This document shows positions 43,839 through 52,391 of a DNA stretch of 64,000 nt, in pieces. This DNA is from an uncultured Clostridia bacterium. GTDB lineage: Bacteria > Bacillota > Clostridia > TANB77 > CAG-508. Both the position numbers and the translations under genes were made by a program. Numbering within the stretch: position 1 is the stretch's first letter; each line of letters begins with the position of its first letter. The notes under the pieces were generated by a model. That model made no database searches. It was not told the DNA's origin and worked only from the letters and a program-made list of their open reading frames with translations. The stretch is taken from positions 1-64,000 of the forward strand of contig CAKPGU010000004.1 in the NCBI GenBank assembly GCA_934155265.1, in the 5' to 3' direction.

Positions 43839-44276
43839 TTATTTTTTTAGCATTCCTTTTACTGTTACAACATATTGTAATTCGCCAACAGAAATATTGC
43901 TCTTTTGAATATCATTATAATTATTAATTATTTTTACCTTTTTAATTAAATCATCAATATTATCTTCTTGGAAATTTTCTTTAGAAACTTGTATTCCAAA
44001 CAATTTATATTTATCTTTTATAATTACAGCTAAGTCTTTTTTATCACTAATTTGTACATAATTTATTACAGAAAATCTTGTAAAATCAATGAAATCTCTA
44101 ATTTCTTTTACTAAATCTCCTAACTCTTTATCTGTAATTTCATCATTTTTCTTAATAATTGCTTTTGCCATAAATCCATATTCACTACTTCCAAGTTTTA
44201 ATACATCTAATATAGATGATGTATCATCTATTGTTTGCATTATTTTTTGCTTTATTTCTTCTTCATCTAAATCCAT
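43839..44276 (-). CDS. C-terminal portion of a probably frameshifted cytosolic protein
   Basis: A 145-residue helical cytosolic segment of unknown function. The nominal ATG at 44276 has no ribosome binding site, and the frame stays open upstream to 44387 with good coding character (DGLFKKLSANDKKESTILL), overlapping the end of the 44341 gene. Shifting one base in the run of five A (minus strand; 44374-44378) would join the two into a single protein of about 550 residues. I regard it as the C-terminal part of that protein, split by an indel or by programmed frameshifting. Confidence 0.6.
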   Translation of the reverse strand: MDLDEEEIKQKIMQTIDDTSSILDVLKLGSSEYGFMAKAIIKKNDEITDKELGDLVKEIRDFIDFTRFSVINYVQISDKKDLAVIIKDKYKLFGIQVSKENFQEDNIDDLIKKVKIINNYNDIQKSNISVGELQYVVTVKGMLKK

Positions 44277-44340
44277 ATATGCTTTTTTTAGATCTAATAT
44301 TAAATTATTTCTTTGTAGTAATATTGTACTTTCTTTTTTG

Positions 44341-45462
44341 TCATTTGCAGATAACTTTTTGAATAGTCCGTCCTTTTTCTGACTTTTCTATTTTTCCATT
44401 TATTTTAAATATCTCCACAGTTAATTTCTTGACATTTTCCTTTAAAATATCATATTGTGTCTTTTTAACTTTTTTATCTTTATCTGCTTCAATTCTTTTT
44501 AATTCTTCTTCTCTAATTTTTAGCACTTCATCACTTATAAATTTATATGCTACAAATTTTGAGTATTCTTTTAAATTTGAATTTAACTTCTCGATGTATT
44601 CATCCTTTTCAGCTTTTTCAGCTTCTGATAATTCTGAAACATCCTTAGAAATTAACTCTAGATACATTTTTTTGTAATTTTCACTTTTGTAATCATTTAT
44701 ATTACATGCACCATTAAAGAAATTTCCAAGTATAATTTTATTATCTATATCTTCAAGTTTTTGTTTTTGTCTTATCAAATCATTCTTCTTTTCTGTTACT
44801 TGCTCAACTGTTAAATCTAATTCTTTTAAAATTTCTTCTGATTTATTTTCATAAAACTTACGAATATGCTCTTCATGAACATCATATATATGTCTTATAT
44901 TTGCATATAAATGTGAAACCACTTCAGAACATTTCCAATATACTTTTTCAAAAGCATCTTTAATTTTTTCTGAATTTATATTTCCGTTATATGCTTCTTC
45001 TAACAAAACTTCCATATATTCTTTTGAATATTCACTCATATTAAAATCTTCTGCTGTTATATTAATTCCAACAGCCTCGAATTTTTTAACACATTCTACT
45101 AATTCACTATTTAATCTTTGTAAATCACTCTTATAATAACCATTTACATTGTAGCAAATTTTATCAAGTCCCATTTTTTCAAATGGTGTTCTATTGTCTA
45201 AAATTTTCTCTGCAGAAACATATTTTTCAATTTCTGCTTCTAATTCAGAAATCTTAGGATTTGCTTCTACACCTGTGAGTTTGTTGTATCTTTCCTCTAT
45301 ATCAGCTAATAACTTTTCATTTAGTTTTTCATATTTTGCAATCATTTCATTTATTGTTTCTAATAGAGTTTTTATTGCTTTTATTCCATTTCTTGGTAAA
45401 ACTGATATGACATCTTTATCTGTACTTATTTGTTTTTCAATGCCTTCAACTAATTCTTTCAT
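44341..45462 (-). CDS. Coiled-coil cytosolic protein of the surface operon
   Basis: A 373-residue protein without signal or membrane helix, rich in Glu and Lys, with coiled-coil stretches at about 30-80, 215-250 and 300-365. I do not recognise a family. Its ATG overlaps the stop of a 45-residue ORF (GCATGA), with TTAGAGGAGG as binding site. The last dozen or so residues (GRTIQKVICK) are probably out of frame; see the 43839 entry. Its place among signal peptidase genes suggests a cytosolic part of the surface system. Confidence 0.65.
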   Translation of the reverse strand: MKELVEGIEKQISTDKDVISVLPRNGIKAIKTLLETINEMIAKYEKLNEKLLADIEERYNKLTGVEANPKISELEAEIEKYVSAEKILDNRTPFEKMGLDKICYNVNGYYKSDLQRLNSELVECVKKFEAVGINITAEDFNMSEYSKEYMEVLLEEAYNGNINSEKIKDAFEKVYWKCSEVVSHLYANIRHIYDVHEEHIRKFYENKSEEILKELDLTVEQVTEKKNDLIRQKQKLEDIDNKIILGNFFNGACNINDYKSENYKKMYLELISKDVSELSEAEKAEKDEYIEKLNSNLKEYSKFVAYKFISDEVLKIREEELKRIEADKDKKVKKTQYDILKENVKKLTVEIFKINGKIEKSEKGRTIQKVICK

Positions 45463-45596
45463 GCTTTTTCCTCCTCTAATTTCTTAACAGTCTCCTGTTC
45501 GCTATTTAGAAATTTCAAAAAACTTTCTACTTGTTTTTGTACATCCAATAATTCGTCATTCTCTAATTTTTCTGTTTTTACATTTTTTATTTCCAA
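45459..45596 (-). CDS. Short 45-residue ORF coupled to the coiled-coil gene
   Basis: Starts at TTG (45596), with AGGTGAG five bases upstream, and encodes a charged helical peptide (starts MEIKNVKTEKLENDELL) ending LEEEKA. Its stop overlaps the next ATG (ATGA), the pattern of a translated, coupled gene. I saw no similarity to known proteins. It is short, so the call rests on the binding site and overlap. Confidence 0.5.
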   Translation of the reverse strand: MEIKNVKTEKLENDELLDVQKQVESFLKFLNSEQETVKKLEEEKA

Positions 45597-45626
45597 TAAA
45601 CTCACCTCACATTTCAAATTTTATCA

Positions 45627-46280
45627 TTAGCTTATTTGATTATCAACATGTTGTATAAATGTTATTGTTGCATTGTAATTTAATACTTTGTGTAATCCAT
45701 CTGCATCACTTGCTTGATTTGTTTCTCCAACAAATTGAGTATCTTCCATATTGCTCATTGTACTGCCTTCCCCATCATTCCATCTGAACCATACTTTTAT
45801 TTCTCTACTTTTTTCGTTATTGACATTAGTATCTGTTTCTGGATTTATTGTTCCTGTTATTTCTTTTGTTTCTACAATATTATCTTCATCACCATCAACT
45901 ATTGAATATCCAAAAATTTCAAAGTCAGTTAATTTATTACTGTTTTGCTGGTCAATTTTGAATTTATAGTCAAATGCTAAATCGACATATGTATAATCAA
46001 TTTTCATGTCAAAATAACCAATTCTTCCAGGTACTAATGTTGCATTACTATTCATATTTTCATCTTCAACAAGCACAGGTTGTACAATTTTACTAAGTGT
46101 ATCCTTTTCATGAATATTGCTATCATTTACTCGAATTACCCACTTTTTGATATTTGTATTATATGTTGTGCCTATTTTTTCAAAGTACTTTGCATAAGTT
46201 CTTTGTATAGAAATAACTGTAAGCAATATTGCTAATATTAACAATATTTCTATTATTCTCAATTTGTTTTTTAATTTCAT
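45627..46280 (-). CDS. Secreted TasA-like protein
   Basis: A 217-residue protein: signal-anchor at about 8-28 (IIEILLILAILLTVISI) ending QRTYAKYFEK, a SipW-type cleavage region, then a beta-rich domain with ATLVPGRIGYFDMKI and VWFRWNDGEGS. It lies 3 bases after a SipW-type peptidase gene, so the pair is co-expressed. Role: minor fibre subunit or cap, by analogy with TapA. Confidence 0.72.
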   Translation of the reverse strand: MKLKNKLRIIEILLILAILLTVISIQRTYAKYFEKIGTTYNTNIKKWVIRVNDSNIHEKDTLSKIVQPVLVEDENMNSNATLVPGRIGYFDMKIDYTYVDLAFDYKFKIDQQNSNKLTDFEIFGYSIVDGDEDNIVETKEITGTINPETDTNVNNEKSREIKVWFRWNDGEGSTMSNMEDTQFVGETNQASDADGLHKVLNYNATITFIQHVDNQIS

Positions 46281-46283
46281 TTG

Positions 46284-46871
46284 TTATTCCCTTTCTTCTT
46301 TTCTAGAGTAGTTTGCTTTAAACACTCTGAAGAAAATGTATAGTGTTAAAGGTAATACTGCTCCAAAGTAAAAGATATATTTATTATTTAATAATGTACA
46401 AATTAATGTTAATATTGGCATCTTGAATTGAACTACACCATTAATTTGACTTCCAGATACTACAGGGTCCTCTAGATTATTGGCAATACCTTGTGTATGG
46501 AATTCTTTCTTTCCATCTACTTCGTCAATTTTTATTACCCTGTGGGTTATTATCATTCCATTTACACTACCGCTAGCACCAAGATATGTTACATCATCAC
46601 CAACTTTTATTTGGTCAACATCTTTTTGTTTTACTAATATAACATCACCTATTAAATACTTCGGAATCATACTGCCTGTTTGTACTCTAAATATTCTATA
46701 TCCAAAAAATGATTCTTTATTATTAGTAACTTTTTGCACTACAATTATTATTGATATAAGTACTATTATTACAGCAATTATTTTTACTATAATATTCCAG
46801 ATAATCTTCACTATCTTTAATTTACTACCTTTTTTACCACTTGCTTTTTCTTTAGCTTCTTCGTTTTCCAT
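46284..46871 (-). CDS. SipW-type signal peptidase
   Basis: A 195-residue enzyme: charged cytoplasmic start, membrane helix (about 26-47), TGSMIPKY (Ser67), VGDDVTYLG, IITHRVIKID (His110), NNLEDPV, and a second membrane helix near 155-178. All catalytic motifs are intact. The ATG lies directly behind the stop of the DUF2357-like gene. Paired with the TasA-like gene downstream. Confidence 0.9.
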   Translation of the reverse strand: MENEEAKEKASGKKGSKLKIVKIIWNIIVKIIAVIIVLISIIIVVQKVTNNKESFFGYRIFRVQTGSMIPKYLIGDVILVKQKDVDQIKVGDDVTYLGASGSVNGMIITHRVIKIDEVDGKKEFHTQGIANNLEDPVVSGSQINGVVQFKMPILTLICTLLNNKYIFYFGAVLPLTLYIFFRVFKANYSRKEERE

Positions 46872-47996
46872 CTATTTTAACCTCACTTCTCTTACTTGTG
46901 TCATATATTGAGAAATTACCTCTTTGAATCTATCTTCAATTGGTTTTAGAGAGACTATTTTTCTTGTTTTCATAACTAACAATTTTTCTGTAATCATTTC
47001 TTTTAATTCTTTATCTGTCAAATCTGGGTTAAGTTCTATTATTTTTTCTATCAATGCATCGGTTAGTTCTTTTGTCATCTTCTTATCTTCAACAGTTGTT
47101 TTTGCTTTTCCTTTTAATGTGTGATCAACATTTGTACTTTTAAATATAGAATGCATTAAAAATATATCTTCATCTATTAATCTCTTTATGATTCCTTTTT
47201 CTTCAAATTCACTACTTTCATTTACTGCCTTATCACTTATTTCCATTTGTTCACTTAAGTAATTCCATAGCTTAACTGCATATTGGAAATTTACATTTTT
47301 AAGCAATACATTTGTCATTTTTAGTGGTGACTTAACATATGTTGCTTTTTTAGCAACTAAAGTCTGATATACATCAGTCTGTTTTAACATTTTTAAAGAT
47401 TTTTTTATTTCTGCAATTCTTTCTGCTGTTCCATCTGTTTTTTTAATTCCTGTTATCATTTCAGAATTGTACTCAACATTTACATTTATCTTTTCTTTTT
47501 TTAATTTTATAGCAGCTTCATAATTTGCCTTTTGATAATTTTTTCCTTTATATTGATTTGGAGATTGCTTTTCCCTTAAATATATAAAGTCTTCAATTAA
47601 TTTTATAAGTGTATATAAGAATCTATTTTCATATGTTAAAAATGTTTCTTCCTTATAAGCATTCAAAATTTTCTTTGGAATAACTTCTCCACTCTGTTGA
47701 TTATATTGGTCTACAAGGTTAACATTTTTTGATAAATGCTTTACACTTTCTACTGTAACTTTTTTTATTAATTCTATTTTAATAATTTCTTCTTCAGTAA
47801 CAATATTTTTTATTTGTTTAGTTAAAGCTTTTTCTAGATATGGCATTGTAAATTCTACCATTTCAATCCATTCATCATTATCTATTACTCTACTTTTACT
47901 AACATCCATCAATAATTTAGAATCCATTTTTCCAAGAAACTTTATTGAATTATCTTTTTCCATATTTGCTAATTTTAAAATATTTAAGTCAGCCAT
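46872..47996 (-). CDS. DUF2357-like partner of the AAA+ ATPase, without nuclease domain
   Basis: A 374-residue cytosolic protein. Residues 121-134 (TYENRFLYTLIKLI) match the (Y)ENRF signature of DUF2357, the N-terminal domain of McrC-type partners of McrB ATPases. The region that would hold the PD-(D/E)xK nuclease is missing: the C-terminus is helical and Lys/Glu-rich. It starts 22 bases after the AAA+ gene with GGAGGAG as binding site. The pair resembles McrB/McrC in layout but lacks restriction, and lies among secretion genes, so a role in controlling surface-protein export or assembly is inferred. Confidence 0.65.
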   Translation of the reverse strand: MADLNILKLANMEKDNSIKFLGKMDSKLLMDVSKSRVIDNDEWIEMVEFTMPYLEKALTKQIKNIVTEEEIIKIELIKKVTVESVKHLSKNVNLVDQYNQQSGEVIPKKILNAYKEETFLTYENRFLYTLIKLIEDFIYLREKQSPNQYKGKNYQKANYEAAIKLKKEKINVNVEYNSEMITGIKKTDGTAERIAEIKKSLKMLKQTDVYQTLVAKKATYVKSPLKMTNVLLKNVNFQYAVKLWNYLSEQMEISDKAVNESSEFEEKGIIKRLIDEDIFLMHSIFKSTNVDHTLKGKAKTTVEDKKMTKELTDALIEKIIELNPDLTDKELKEMITEKLLVMKTRKIVSLKPIEDRFKEVISQYMTQVREVRLK

Positions 47997-48018
47997 TTTA
48001 TTACTCCTCCGTTAAGCA

Positions 48019-49581
48019 CTAAGACATCTTCTTAAGTCTTAATAAAAATTCTATGCATTCTGCCATTTTACCTTTTCCAAAGTTCTTATCCAAGAAATCT
48101 ATGTATCCATCAATTTCATCTCTAATTAAAGTTAAGTTCAATCCTTCGAATTTTCTTAATACCTTTTTAGCCATGAAATAATCTACAGCTTCTGTTTCAT
48201 CTCCACCGCAAGCTACATATACTGGTACGAATTTTCTCATGTGTTTTACAATACGGTTACCAAAAGCAACCCTAAAGTGCTTAATTGTATAGTTATCCAT
48301 ATCATCTATTTTCTTTAAAGTACTTGCAGATATTGCGTAATCTACCATTGCTTTTTCAAACAAACCATTTAAATATGAATAATTTACATCTAATGCATCT
48401 ATATCGTCTGGTTCAAATGCAATACCTTTTTCGTTGATATCTATTGGCATAGCTCTATCGTATACCTTATCTGTTACCATGAATGTAGAGTCATCGTTAT
48501 TGATTGTTCCTATATACCATGCATTTGGTGGAATTTGTAATTTTCCTCTTACTAATTTCTTTGGATCTGTTGGCCATGAACTTTGTACAACCTCTATTTT
48601 CCAATCTTTTGTACTATGCATTTCTAGAATTGATAGCATTTCAGCGAAATAATACTCAACACGCGCCAAGTTCATCTCGTCTAGTATTACTGTATATATT
48701 TCATCTGTATATCCAGCTTCATATAAGTATGCTAAGAAGTCTGTTTCATTAAACTTTTTAGTGAACTCGTTTAAGTACCCAAATATATCTGTTCTATCTC
48801 TCCAAGAGGGTTGAACTGAAGCAACACATGATGGGTGCTTTACAAAGTTACCCCAAGCCAATGAAATAGATGTTTTACCAGTACCAGATATACCTTGTAG
48901 AATTACTAATTTTGTTGATGCTATAGCTGATACGAATAATCTTATCATTTTTTCACTATAATACAATTTTAATTTGCTTGCAGCAAAATTTCTAAATCTA
49001 TAACAAAATTCTGGTAATGTAAATGTATTTCCATAATCTTTTTGTTTATATTTTGCATATTCTTGGTCTATTAAAGTAAGCTTAGAAAATCTGCTTTGTT
49101 GATTTGGATCAATTTGCTCTTCATTATTTTCTTGTGATTGTGCTGTTGCAAAAGCTGCTTTATTAGTAGTTGCTACAGCAGGATTTATACCACTTCCATT
49201 TATTCCTAATTCTGGTGTTTTCATTGATAATAATTTTAATTTTTCGTCAACTAATTCTTCAACCTGATTATTTAATGTATCAATTTGTTTTAATAATTGT
49301 TCTTGATCAATTATCTTTTTTCTCCATTTCATATGTCTTTTTAAGAAGAATACTATAATACCAGCAATAGTTCCTATTACTAATACTAAGCAAATAATTG
49401 CAAGACCAGTTAATAACCATTCTGACATTTTAAAATCATTTGCATAATTTTTTATAATGTAATAGTACTGTGGCAAATTGAATATATTAATTATTCCTTT
49501 CCATAATCCTCCAAAAATTTCTCCAAATCCTGAAAAAAACTGATGTAAGAATTCAAATAAAAATCTACCATATGTCTCCAT
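48019..49581 (-). CDS. Membrane-anchored McrB-like AAA+ ATPase
   Basis: A 520-residue protein: membrane helix at about 55-80, coiled coil (88-118), Gln/Asn/Ala-rich linker (120-165), then an AAA_5-type ATPase. Walker A is GISGTGKTS (230-238), Walker B VILDEMNLARVEYYF (298-312), which is the McrB-type signature, sensor GTINNDDST (358-366), and the arginine-finger region DKVYDRA (371-377). No McrB DNA-binding domain is present. Its neighbours are a DUF2357-like gene downstream and an unknown cytosolic gene upstream. It would work at the inner face of the membrane. Confidence 0.85.
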   Translation of the reverse strand: METYGRFLFEFLHQFFSGFGEIFGGLWKGIINIFNLPQYYYIIKNYANDFKMSEWLLTGLAIICLVLVIGTIAGIIVFFLKRHMKWRKKIIDQEQLLKQIDTLNNQVEELVDEKLKLLSMKTPELGINGSGINPAVATTNKAAFATAQSQENNEEQIDPNQQSRFSKLTLIDQEYAKYKQKDYGNTFTLPEFCYRFRNFAASKLKLYYSEKMIRLFVSAIASTKLVILQGISGTGKTSISLAWGNFVKHPSCVASVQPSWRDRTDIFGYLNEFTKKFNETDFLAYLYEAGYTDEIYTVILDEMNLARVEYYFAEMLSILEMHSTKDWKIEVVQSSWPTDPKKLVRGKLQIPPNAWYIGTINNDDSTFMVTDKVYDRAMPIDINEKGIAFEPDDIDALDVNYSYLNGLFEKAMVDYAISASTLKKIDDMDNYTIKHFRVAFGNRIVKHMRKFVPVYVACGGDETEAVDYFMAKKVLRKFEGLNLTLIRDEIDGYIDFLDKNFGKGKMAECIEFLLRLKKMS

Positions 49582-49602
49582 ATTTCTCTCTCCTGTTTCT
49601 TA

Positions 49603-50649
49603 TTATTTATATATTACATTGTCTAATATATCTCTATTGCTCTTTAGCTCTCTGTATAATACTAAATTCTTTGGTGCAATAACTATTTTAAACATTTTTA
49701 ATTTTTCTACATCCTCTATGCTCTTTATAGAATTATCTAATGTTATTACAAAATTATAACCTTTTTTAGTGTATTCCAATACTTTCTTTTGATTTTCCAT
49801 ATAGTCTGAATAATATATATTCAAACGTATTTTTTCTTGTAAAGCTTGATTTTCTATTATTGACAATATACTATCTAATTTTTGTTTTTTCTTTAATAAA
49901 GTACTTGTAAATTCTGCTATATATGTATCTTTAAAGTTTCCATTTATAATATCTCTAAGTGCTACTGCGCTTAGTAATACATATTCTACTTCTAGTTTGT
50001 CTTCTGCAATTATACCTTCTGTATAAACTTTTTCTATTGCAGTTCTACTAAATTGCATTGGCATTTTTATATTATATAATAATTCTGCAAAATATAAATC
50101 ATCTCTCATATCACTATTTTCAAAATTCAATGCAAATTGGTCTGTATCAAATTTATCTAAGAATAAATCTTTTTCCAACATATCACTTTTTACTTCTTTA
50201 TATAGCTTGTCTACTGTATCTTTAGAAGCTTTTACTCCTAAACTTTGCTCTATGTCTTCTGTTACTCTTTCAATTATTTCTTTTATGCTGTCAATTGTTT
50301 TAAAATTTTCAACATTTCTTACATTATCAAAAAATAACATATATGAAAATGCTTGTTTAGTTCCATTTATTGTGTTTAATTTTCTTTGCTTATCATCTAG
50401 AGTTTCAGTCTCTTGCTCACATTTTTTCATTAAAATATCTTCTTTATATTCTAACTCTTCCAATATTCGCAAGTAAAAAGCCCTTGCTGGCTTTTCTGAA
50501 TTTTGAATATTATAATATCTGGCGTTTACATAAGTTTTTAAAAATTCACTTACAATTTGTTCATCATAATATTGAACTAATATTGCTCTCATATATTTTT
50601 TTATTTTTCGCTCTGTAAAATTTAAATATGTATCAACTAAATTCTTCAT
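49603..50649 (-). CDS. Cytosolic protein of unknown function upstream of the AAA+ gene
   Basis: A 348-residue helical protein with no membrane segment and no family I recognise. Helices at about 60-100 and 250-290 may form coiled coils; the last 50 residues (YNFVITLDNSIKSIEDVEKL, then FKIVIAPKN) alternate strand and helix like a small receiver or Rossmann-type fold. It is 21 bases from the AAA+ gene and 9 bases downstream of a TasA-like gene, with AGAGGT before the ATG. Likely a third component of the AAA+ module. Confidence 0.55.
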   Translation of the reverse strand: MKNLVDTYLNFTERKIKKYMRAILVQYYDEQIVSEFLKTYVNARYYNIQNSEKPARAFYLRILEELEYKEDILMKKCEQETETLDDKQRKLNTINGTKQAFSYMLFFDNVRNVENFKTIDSIKEIIERVTEDIEQSLGVKASKDTVDKLYKEVKSDMLEKDLFLDKFDTDQFALNFENSDMRDDLYFAELLYNIKMPMQFSRTAIEKVYTEGIIAEDKLEVEYVLLSAVALRDIINGNFKDTYIAEFTSTLLKKKQKLDSILSIIENQALQEKIRLNIYYSDYMENQKKVLEYTKKGYNFVITLDNSIKSIEDVEKLKMFKIVIAPKNLVLYRELKSNRDILDNVIYK

Positions 50650-50658
50650 GTTTTACCT

Positions 50659-51231
50659 CTATTCTTCTACTATTTGTTTTGCCGTTAAATCCAATTTTAT
50701 ATATTCAACTAAATCTGCATATTCAAGGTTAGTATTATTAGACTTTGGAAATTTAACTTTTATTACAAATTCATCAGTAATATCTGTTCCTTGTCTCATT
50801 ACTAAATCATTATCATCTGTGTCTAATGTGATTTTTCTAGTGTATGTTCCATCAGAATCTCTAACCAATTCTTGCTTAGCTCTACAAGTACTACCATTTT
50901 TAGTTATCTGATATTCTAATGGCAAATTAGTTGTTGTAGTTAACACTATATTATAGCTTAAATCTGTTTCTGCTTTTTTGTTATTAATAAAATTTGATAC
51001 ATTAAATGTATAATCATATGTTGTATCTGCAGGATAAATATTATCTATTAATATCTCATTTGATTCAAATGTATTGTCTACAATCATAAAAGCAACATCA
51101 ACATCTTTTTCAGAAGTTGCATTAGTCTCGTATCTTGCTAATGTGTTTCTAATTAAAATAATTGCTCCTATAATAATAGCTATTAAAAGTAATATTATTA
51201 AAAATTTTCGTAATCTCTTTTTATTCAACAT
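50659..51231 (-). CDS. Secreted TasA-like protein
   Basis: A 190-residue protein: signal-anchor (about 8-28) ending NTLARYETNATS, then a beta-rich domain of about 160 residues (FNVSNFINNKKAETDLSYNI; VIKVKFPKSNN). I choose the ATG at 51231 behind AGGTG; earlier GTG and ATG codons are too close to that site. It overlaps the upstream signal peptidase gene, so it is coupled to it and is its probable substrate. Confidence 0.7.
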   Translation of the reverse strand: MLNKKRLRKFLIILLLIAIIIGAIILIRNTLARYETNATSEKDVDVAFMIVDNTFESNEILIDNIYPADTTYDYTFNVSNFINNKKAETDLSYNIVLTTTTNLPLEYQITKNGSTCRAKQELVRDSDGTYTRKITLDTDDNDLVMRQGTDITDEFVIKVKFPKSNNTNLEYADLVEYIKLDLTAKQIVEE

Positions 51232-51733
51232 TTTCATCACCTGTTTTTTCTTTGTATAAAACTAATACTATAAGTAAAATAATGGTAATGCAAATTGGTA
51301 CTATTACTTGCATATCTGAAAATACTTTTTTCCATACTTCTACATTATTAAAAATATAGACTACTTTTCCTATTACCATGTCTTTTTCTATTGGATCATC
51401 TTCTGTGTTGTTATTATCTCCTTTGGCAATAATAGTATTTCCATCAATTTTCTTTATTCTATGTGTTATAATTGCATTTCCACTTTTATATGTTATAATA
51501 TCTTTTTCATTTAACGTATTTTCGCCTAATTTTACAATTACAATGTCACCTTTTTCAATTGTTTTAGACATACTTCCAGTTTCTGTACTAAAAATAGAAT
51601 ATCCAAATATATTTACATATTCCTTGTGTTGAATACTAACTTGAACAAATCCCCATATTACAATAATAGCAATAATACTTAATAAAATTATTATTATATC
51701 TGTTATTATTTTAGCTAGATTTGTTCGTTTCAT
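51221..51733 (-). CDS. SipW-type signal peptidase
   Basis: A 170-residue compact enzyme: membrane helix (about 10-30), TETGSMSKTIEKGD (Ser54), DIITYKSG, IITHRIKKID (His91), IIAKGDNNNTEDDP, and a C-terminal helix (about 140-160). All motifs intact. It overlaps genes on both sides (23 bases upstream, 11 downstream), each a TasA-like substrate candidate. Confidence 0.9.
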   Translation of the reverse strand: MKRTNLAKIITDIIIILLSIIAIIVIWGFVQVSIQHKEYVNIFGYSIFSTETGSMSKTIEKGDIVIVKLGENTLNEKDIITYKSGNAIITHRIKKIDGNTIIAKGDNNNTEDDPIEKDMVIGKVVYIFNNVEVWKKVFSDMQVIVPICITIILLIVLVLYKEKTGDENVE

Positions 51734-52391
51734 TATTTATCCCTTCTCCTGTATATTGTTTTAGATTTATCTCTAATGGTATTTTTATTTTAACATTTTC
51801 AGTATTTCCTAATATTGAATCGATTTCATCGTTCTCATCAGAATTTATCCATTCAAAATATACTTTAATATGATTAATATATTTATCATTTATTTTTTCA
51901 ATTGGAATAAGTGCAGTTTCTGTTTCTTCTCCCATTTGAGCTGTTTCATTAGTTACTTTTTCTTCTTCACCATCTTTTTGAAAATAGTTTTCTATTTTTA
52001 CTAATTTCATTGATGGAGCCACACTTTGCGAATTATCATCACCAACTTTTATAGTTGCTAATGATAACTTTATACTAAGTGTATATAGAATAGATACATC
52101 TGTATCTGATGGATCTATTGCAATTTCAAAACAAGCTTGTCCTCCTGGGGCAATTTTCCCGTTTTTTATCAATTGAGAATCTATATATGTCAAATTATTT
52201 TCTGACATATCAAATGTTAAATTCTCTCCACCTGAAGATATATCTACTCCATTTACTTTTATTGACCATATACCTAATAAGTTGGCATATTCACCTTGTA
52301 ATTCTTCTTTATATAATGCGTACATATTGGCTATTTGAAAAAAAGATATAATTAACATTATTAATAATAAAATTGTTAATAATTTTTTCAT
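51711..52391 (-). CDS. Secreted TasA-like protein
   Basis: A 226-residue protein: signal-anchor (about 3-25) ending NMYALYKEELQ; mature part with GIWSIKVNGVD, NGKIAPGGQACFEIAIDP and YFEWINSDENDE. The PGGQACFEIAI stretch is the usual central strand pair of camelysin/TasA-like proteins. Its ATG directly follows the stop of the 52392 gene, whose last codons supply the AAGGAAG binding site. Confidence 0.75.
   Translation of the reverse strand: MKKLLTILLLIMLIISFFQIANMYALYKEELQGEYANLLGIWSIKVNGVDISSGGENLTFDMSENNLTYIDSQLIKNGKIAPGGQACFEIAIDPSDTDVSILYTLSIKLSLATIKVGDDNSQSVAPSMKLVKIENYFQKDGEEEKVTNETAQMGEETETALIPIEKINDKYINHIKVYFEWINSDENDEIDSILGNTENVKIKIPLEINLKQYTGEGINNETNKSS

Noticed and set aside
46872..49581. 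A type IV McrBC restriction system
   Set aside because: The ATPase carries the McrB-type motif but has a membrane helix and no DNA-binding domain, and the partner lacks the PD-(D/E)xK nuclease. I kept it as a McrB-like module of unknown role.
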